Positions 59,468-64,000 of a stretch of 64,000 nt of DNA are shown piece by piece; position 1 is the first letter of the stretch; each line of letters begins with the position of its first letter. This stretch comes from Bacteroidia bacterium (GTDB taxonomy: Bacteria > Bacteroidota > Bacteroidia > UKL13-3), in the NCBI GenBank assembly GCA_025454975.1, contig JALONK010000006.1, forward strand, positions 40,942 to 104,941, read 5' to 3'. The position numbers and the translations under genes were made by a program. Below the pieces are notes generated by a model. It had not been told where the DNA came from. It worked only from the letters and a program-made list of their open reading frames with translations, and did not search any database.

Positions 59468-61081
59468 ATGCATTCACCAAAATATATATTTGTTACTGGC
59501 GGGGTAACTTCATCATTAGGCAAAGGAATTATTTCAGCCTCATTAGCAAAATTACTTCAAGCAAGAGGTTACACGGTAACCATTCAAAAATTTGATCCGT
59601 ACATTAATGTTGATCCCGGAACTTTAAATCCTTATGAACATGGCGAATGTTATGTAACAGAAGATGGAGCAGAAACTGATTTAGACTTAGGTCATTATGA
59701 ACGATTTTTAAATGTACCTACATCACAGGCGAATAATGTTACTACGGGAAGAATTTATCAATATGTAATTGATAAGGAGAGAGAAGGCGCTTATTTGGGT
59801 AAAACCGTACAGGTTATTCCACATATTACTGATGAAATAAAAAGGAGAATGCGATTGCTTGGGGAAACCGGTAATTATGAAATTATCATCACCGAGTTGG
59901 GAGGTACGGTTGGCGACATCGAATCACTTCCATACATTGAGGCAGTTAGGCAATTGAATTGGGAAATGAAACCTGAAGATTGTATTGTGTTGCATTTAAC
60001 GTTACTTCCATACCTTGCTACTTCACATGAGTTAAAAACAAAACCAACCCAACACTCTGTAAAACTATTGTTAGAGTCGGGTGTACAACCTGATATTTTG
60101 GTATGTAGGGCTGAACACCCTATAAGTAAAGACATAAAGAAAAAAATTGCTCTTTTCTGTAATGTAACACCAAATGCAGTAATTGAAGCACTTGATATGC
60201 CAACGATTTACGATGTGCCAACGGCCATGTTAAAAGAAAAGTTGGATAAAACCGTATTGAGCAAACTTAAACTTTCTACCAAAAACGAACCGGATATGGA
60301 TAGTTGGTTAAACTTTTTAACCCGACATAAAAATCCTAAACATGAGGTAAAGATTGGTTTAGTAGGTAAGTATGTTGAATTACCTGATGCGTATAAAAGT
60401 ATTGCAGAAGCATTTGTGCATGCAGGAGCATTTAATCAGTGTAAAGTTAAGCTTGAGTACATACATAGCGAGTTGATTACGGATGAAAATGCAGCTCAAA
60501 AACTTGGGCATTTAGATGGAGTGTTGGTAGCACCCGGATTTGGTGATCGTGGTATTGATGGAAAAATTGCAGCAGTTAAATATGTTCGTGAGCATAAGTT
60601 ACCTTTCTTTGGTATATGCTTAGGTATGCAAACTTGTGTGATAGAATTTGCTCGACATGTGCTGGGATTTAAAGATGCACATAGCACAGAGATGAATCCG
60701 AAAACCAAACACCCTGTAATTGACATGATGCCAGAACAGAAAAAAATTACGGCAAAAGGAGGAACAATGAGGCTAGGTGCTTACACCTGTGAAATTACCA
60801 AAGACAGCAAAGCCTATAAAGCGTATGAAAAAACTAAAATCAGTGAGCGTCATCGCCACCGTTTCGAGTTTAACAATAAGTTTCAAAAAGATTTTGAAAA
60901 AGCCGGAATGAGCATTACAGGTGTTAATCCTGATACAAAATTGGCAGAGATTGTAGAAATTAAAGATCATCCTTATTTCGTAGGAGTTCAATTTCACCCT
61001 GAGTATAAAAGTACTGTTTTAAATCCGCATCCTTTATTTGTGAAATTTGTTAAGGCAGCAATTGAGTATAGCAATAGCTAA
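59468..61081 (+). CDS. pyrG: CTP synthase
   Basis: KYIFVTGGVTSSLGKGIISASL, DPYINVDPGTLNPYEHGE, amidotransferase LPFFGICLGMQ. Confidence 0.98.
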   Translation: MHSPKYIFVTGGVTSSLGKGIISASLAKLLQARGYTVTIQKFDPYINVDPGTLNPYEHGECYVTEDGAETDLDLGHYERFLNVPTSQANNVTTGRIYQYVIDKEREGAYLGKTVQVIPHITDEIKRRMRLLGETGNYEIIITELGGTVGDIESLPYIEAVRQLNWEMKPEDCIVLHLTLLPYLATSHELKTKPTQHSVKLLLESGVQPDILVCRAEHPISKDIKKKIALFCNVTPNAVIEALDMPTIYDVPTAMLKEKLDKTVLSKLKLSTKNEPDMDSWLNFLTRHKNPKHEVKIGLVGKYVELPDAYKSIAEAFVHAGAFNQCKVKLEYIHSELITDENAAQKLGHLDGVLVAPGFGDRGIDGKIAAVKYVREHKLPFFGICLGMQTCVIEFARHVLGFKDAHSTEMNPKTKHPVIDMMPEQKKITAKGGTMRLGAYTCEITKDSKAYKAYEKTKISERHRHRFEFNNKFQKDFEKAGMSITGVNPDTKLAEIVEIKDHPYFVGVQFHPEYKSTVLNPHPLFVKFVKAAIEYSNS

Positions 61082-61510
61082 TTTATTTGCATGGTTATAG
61101 CATAGCTTTTTTCTGCTACCTAAAAGTTAACTGTAAATATTGATGTAAACAATTCTATTTGTTTGCTTTGCATACGAACTTTACTATGTTTTAAAAAGTA
61201 GCTGTTACATTTTAAAGCCGCATTGCTTTAGAGATAAGGATTAGATTTATTAGTATTGATTTAAAATATTTTATGATACTTAAGTAGTATTCATTAATTG
61301 TTTTTTGATATATTACTAACAAGTTATTTTAAAGTTAGCACCTGTTAAACTACTTCTTGTTTATTGTTCAATCCACTTTGTTGCCATTGAGCTAAATGAT
61401 GCAACATCATTTCTTTTGTGTGTTTCATGCACCAATGTCAATGTTGTTTTAATTTATTTAAATATGTAATTTGGCGAATGCTTACGCATTAATTGTAAGA
61501 ACCTATATCG

Positions 61511-62002
61511 ATGATTTGGAGTAAAGTTAAAAAAGAGCTTAAGGCGAGATTTTCCAAGAAGGTTAGAAGTGAAATAGACTTTCACATGACTGGATACGCA
61601 GGAAGTCATTATGAAGGTAGAGCATGAATAACGATCAAAGGAGAGGAAGTTGTAAATTTTTCAACACATGAATCATATGTACATTTTGGAAATCCTTGGA
61701 ATGAATTAACAAAGGACAGTCGATGGGCTCGTCATGAAAAAGTGAATGAGGACAAACGAACACCTTTGCTTCTTATGGAGAAGGGAGAATTTTCCAGAGG
61801 AGATTTTACTGATTGCTGCTACCATTATTTAAGCATGGGCATTGCCGAAGCAAAAGCAAGTGAACATCCAATTATCAGAATGTTTGCTGCATTAGATAAA
61901 AGGACAGGGAAAAGAACTTTGGAAAGCTGGACTAAGTCGGAGGTAAACCCATTGGTAAAATATTTTATTCAGTATCGTATTGACTCCGAAAAAAACAACT
62001 AG
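61511..62002 (+). pseudogene. SF0329-like conserved protein interrupted by a single in-frame TGA
   Basis: MIWSKVKKELKARFSKKVRSEIDFHMTGYAGSHYEGRA*ITIKGEEVVNFSTHESYVHFGNPWNELTKDSRWARHEKVNEDKRTPLLLMEKGEFSRGDFTDCCYHYLSMGIAEAKASEHPIIRMFAALDKRTGKRTLESWTKSEVNPLVKYFIQYRIDSEKNN; TGA at 61625-61627. Confidence 0.7.
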
Positions 62003-62349
62003 TGCTAACAGCCGTTTTGCAAAAGCGGGGGCCTGCTTCTATAACGGTAAAGTGCTAAATTCAAGTTTTTATGCATCTAATCAAGTTTAGTGATGAAAAT
62101 CCCTGTTGTAAGCATCCCATTTTCAATACAAATCAAAATTATACCTTCTTTAATTTTATCATAACAGGATTTTTACCTTTTAGCACCTTATAGCCTTTTA
62201 GAGACCATCCTTGTTTTGAGGAGTTTAAATTTAACTTGAAAATAAAAGTATTGTTTTACATCTGCCTTCTTAATTTGTAAATTTTTTTGAGGCAGCTATG
62301 GAGTACCGCGATAACAAGGCGAGCTTAATTTTAAGTAAGGTGGTTAGTG

Positions 62350-63432
62350 TTAATGTAATTCGAAATCAACCGTCGTTAATTCTTTACCATTTACAACAAG
62401 GCCTACTTTATGTTGACCTTTATAATGTTTACGGGTGGTATAATCAATCATCTGTTTTTTACGTGTTACCTTAATGCTTTGTTTTGGTTTTACTTCATAC
62501 TCGCCAATATGAAATAGTTTTGGGGCAAGTTCACCGTTTGCCTTTTTGTAATATACATTATAAGCTAAACGTAATCGTTGAGTTGATGACTCTTGATGTA
62601 TTATCTCGGCATTAAAACAAACGTAATCGCCAATTGTAATTCGTTTCTTGTCGAGCGTAAACTGTAATACCTTTATTTCTGATTGATGTTTAATTCCAAA
62701 ATAATCCAGAACTTTTGTGTCGCCTTTTTTTAGTAGTGTTCGGCAAGCATGTTTTAATAAGGCATAAGTAGGTGCGCTTGTTTTTTTATTTTTTATTAAT
62801 AACTCATGTATCAATTCCGGGTGATCTTTTGAAATATCATTCAACCCATTAGCTACACTTTTTCTAACATACACACTTGGGTCGTTAAGTAACTGGATAT
62901 AAATTGGCAATATTTTTTTAGGGTTTGATTTAAATGCAGGCAAGGCGGCAGCCCAAGGCAGGCGTGGACGAACACCTTCGCTTGCTAAACGCCGAACATG
63001 TTCGTTGGGATGTTTTACCCAAAGCAGATGTTGTTGCAACATGTCTTTTTCATAACGAATTAAAAATGGTCGCACGGCAAACTCACTACTGCTGTGTTCA
63101 GTAAATATTTCAAGGGCAGCTATTGAGTTTTTAAAATCATCTTGCCCATATTGTTCAACAAAATCTGGAAAAAATAAGGCTGCATAACCCTTAAATTGAG
63201 AACAAACATTGAGTAAAATTTTTATTTGTTTAGTGTAAATAACAGGTAAATGTTGATGCAAACAATAGCTTATATGATGCATGCGTTGCTTTAATTCAAA
63301 AGAATCCCATGATTCATTAAATACAGCTTTAATAAATGCTACACTATCAAATTTCGGATATTCAGATTGAATACTATTGGCCAGTTTTTTGATATAGGCG
63401 CTGGTATAAATATTTTTAAGTGATTCAGCCAT
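62350..63432 (-). CDS. HEAT-like repeat DNA alkylation repair (AlkD-type) protein
   Basis: WVKHPNEHVRRLASEGVRPRLPWAAALPAFKSNP, LNDPSVYVRKSVANGLNDISKDHPEL. Confidence 0.85.
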   Translation of the reverse strand: MAESLKNIYTSAYIKKLANSIQSEYPKFDSVAFIKAVFNESWDSFELKQRMHHISYCLHQHLPVIYTKQIKILLNVCSQFKGYAALFFPDFVEQYGQDDFKNSIAALEIFTEHSSSEFAVRPFLIRYEKDMLQQHLLWVKHPNEHVRRLASEGVRPRLPWAAALPAFKSNPKKILPIYIQLLNDPSVYVRKSVANGLNDISKDHPELIHELLIKNKKTSAPTYALLKHACRTLLKKGDTKVLDYFGIKHQSEIKVLQFTLDKKRITIGDYVCFNAEIIHQESSTQRLRLAYNVYYKKANGELAPKLFHIGEYEVKPKQSIKVTRKKQMIDYTTRKHYKGQHKVGLVVNGKELTTVDFELH

Positions 63433-63435
63433 GTA

Positions 63436-63479
63436 AAAACAAATGAGGCTGTAAAACTAAATTTACAGCCTCATTTTTT
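63436..63479. terminator. Rho-independent terminator hairpin
   Basis: ATGAGGCTGTAAA-actaaa-TTTACAGCCTCATTTTTT perfect 13-bp stem. Confidence 0.85.
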
Positions 63480-63502
63480 CTAATTATTTTATTGATTAAG
63501 GA

Positions 63503-64000
63503 TTAATCCCAAGCTTTGTTTTCACCAACTTTAACAAGTTGTGCGTTCATCACAGCCATATCAGCAGATGTATTACCCGCACGGTGTACTAAAGCAACGA
63601 TTTCAACATTTGCAGGATTTAAACCGGCTAAGTTTACGTCGTATTCTTTCTCAAAAATACCACCTTTCACTTGTTTAGTTACATCAATAACATCACCAAA
63701 GCTGGCAGATAAAACATTACGTAGTACATGATTGTGCATGTATCCTGCAATAGTACCAGGTTGAGTGAAAAATGGATGGTCTTCAAAGCCCGGACGGTTA
63801 GCAATGAAGTTTCTTTGGTCGTAACCTGAACCGGTTCCTGTTACTTTATTTTCCAATACATAAACACTTACGTTTAATCCACCGGTCATGTCAGCACCAA
63901 AGCCTACTCTCACTTTTACTTTACCTGTAGTGCCTGTAATAGCAGTTGCATCAATAGCAATACCACAAGTTGCAGTTTTAGCTAATTCGGTATTCGTCAT
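63503..64000 (-). CDS. Omp28-related outer membrane protein, C-terminal part (truncated by window edge)
   Basis: GYMHNHVLRNVLSASFGDVIDVTKQVKGG...NPANVEIVALVHRAGNT; reading frame open to the window end. Confidence 0.7.
   Translation of the reverse strand: MTNTELAKTATCGIAIDATAITGTTGKVKVRVGFGADMTGGLNVSVYVLENKVTGTGSGYDQRNFIANRPGFEDHPFFTQPGTIAGYMHNHVLRNVLSASFGDVIDVTKQVKGGIFEKEYDVNLAGLNPANVEIVALVHRAGNTSADMAVMNAQLVKVGENKAWD

Noticed and set aside
61625-61627. TGA recoding (Trp or selenocysteine)
   Set aside because: TGA ends other normal genes here (e.g. near 24426 and 29629), and I see no selenocysteine element evidence; a nonsense mutation or error is simpler.

Overview
A 64 kb, AT-rich bacterial chromosome segment. 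Gene content (MurF-alanine racemase fusion, S46 and M49 peptidases, T9SS-type C-terminal domains, UpxY/NusG paralog, Omp28-like protein) points to Bacteroidota; this assignment is inferred from recognised families, not from a search. Most of the window is ordinary housekeeping: spoT/relA, tRNA-Leu(UAG), trigger factor, clpP-clpX, yidC, recX, murF-alr, kdsB, pyrG, trhO, a ligase-associated exonuclease plus DNA ligase, and various peptidases. The standout is an accessory locus at about 20.45-26.78 kb. It encodes, in order: a two-lobed pepsin-like aspartic peptidase (DSG and DTG motifs); a 446-aa Cys/Thr/Trp-rich tandem-repeat protein (32 Cys, 14 TGWxTC and 11 LxGCTT motifs); an APH-fold kinase; a HopA1-like protein; and a LanC-like cyclase with its zinc-ligand motifs. 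Kinase + HopA1 + LanC is the logic of class V-type lanthipeptide/thioamitide dehydration and thioether formation, so I propose the repeat protein is an unusually large multi-core RiPP substrate with a dedicated aspartic peptidase. Other points of interest: a tandem RNase H protein whose first domain has a substituted active site; two genes each broken by a single in-frame stop; a gene remnant missed by the ATG-based ORF track; a structured GC-rich intergenic element; and three tandem paralogous beta-barrel-like genes.
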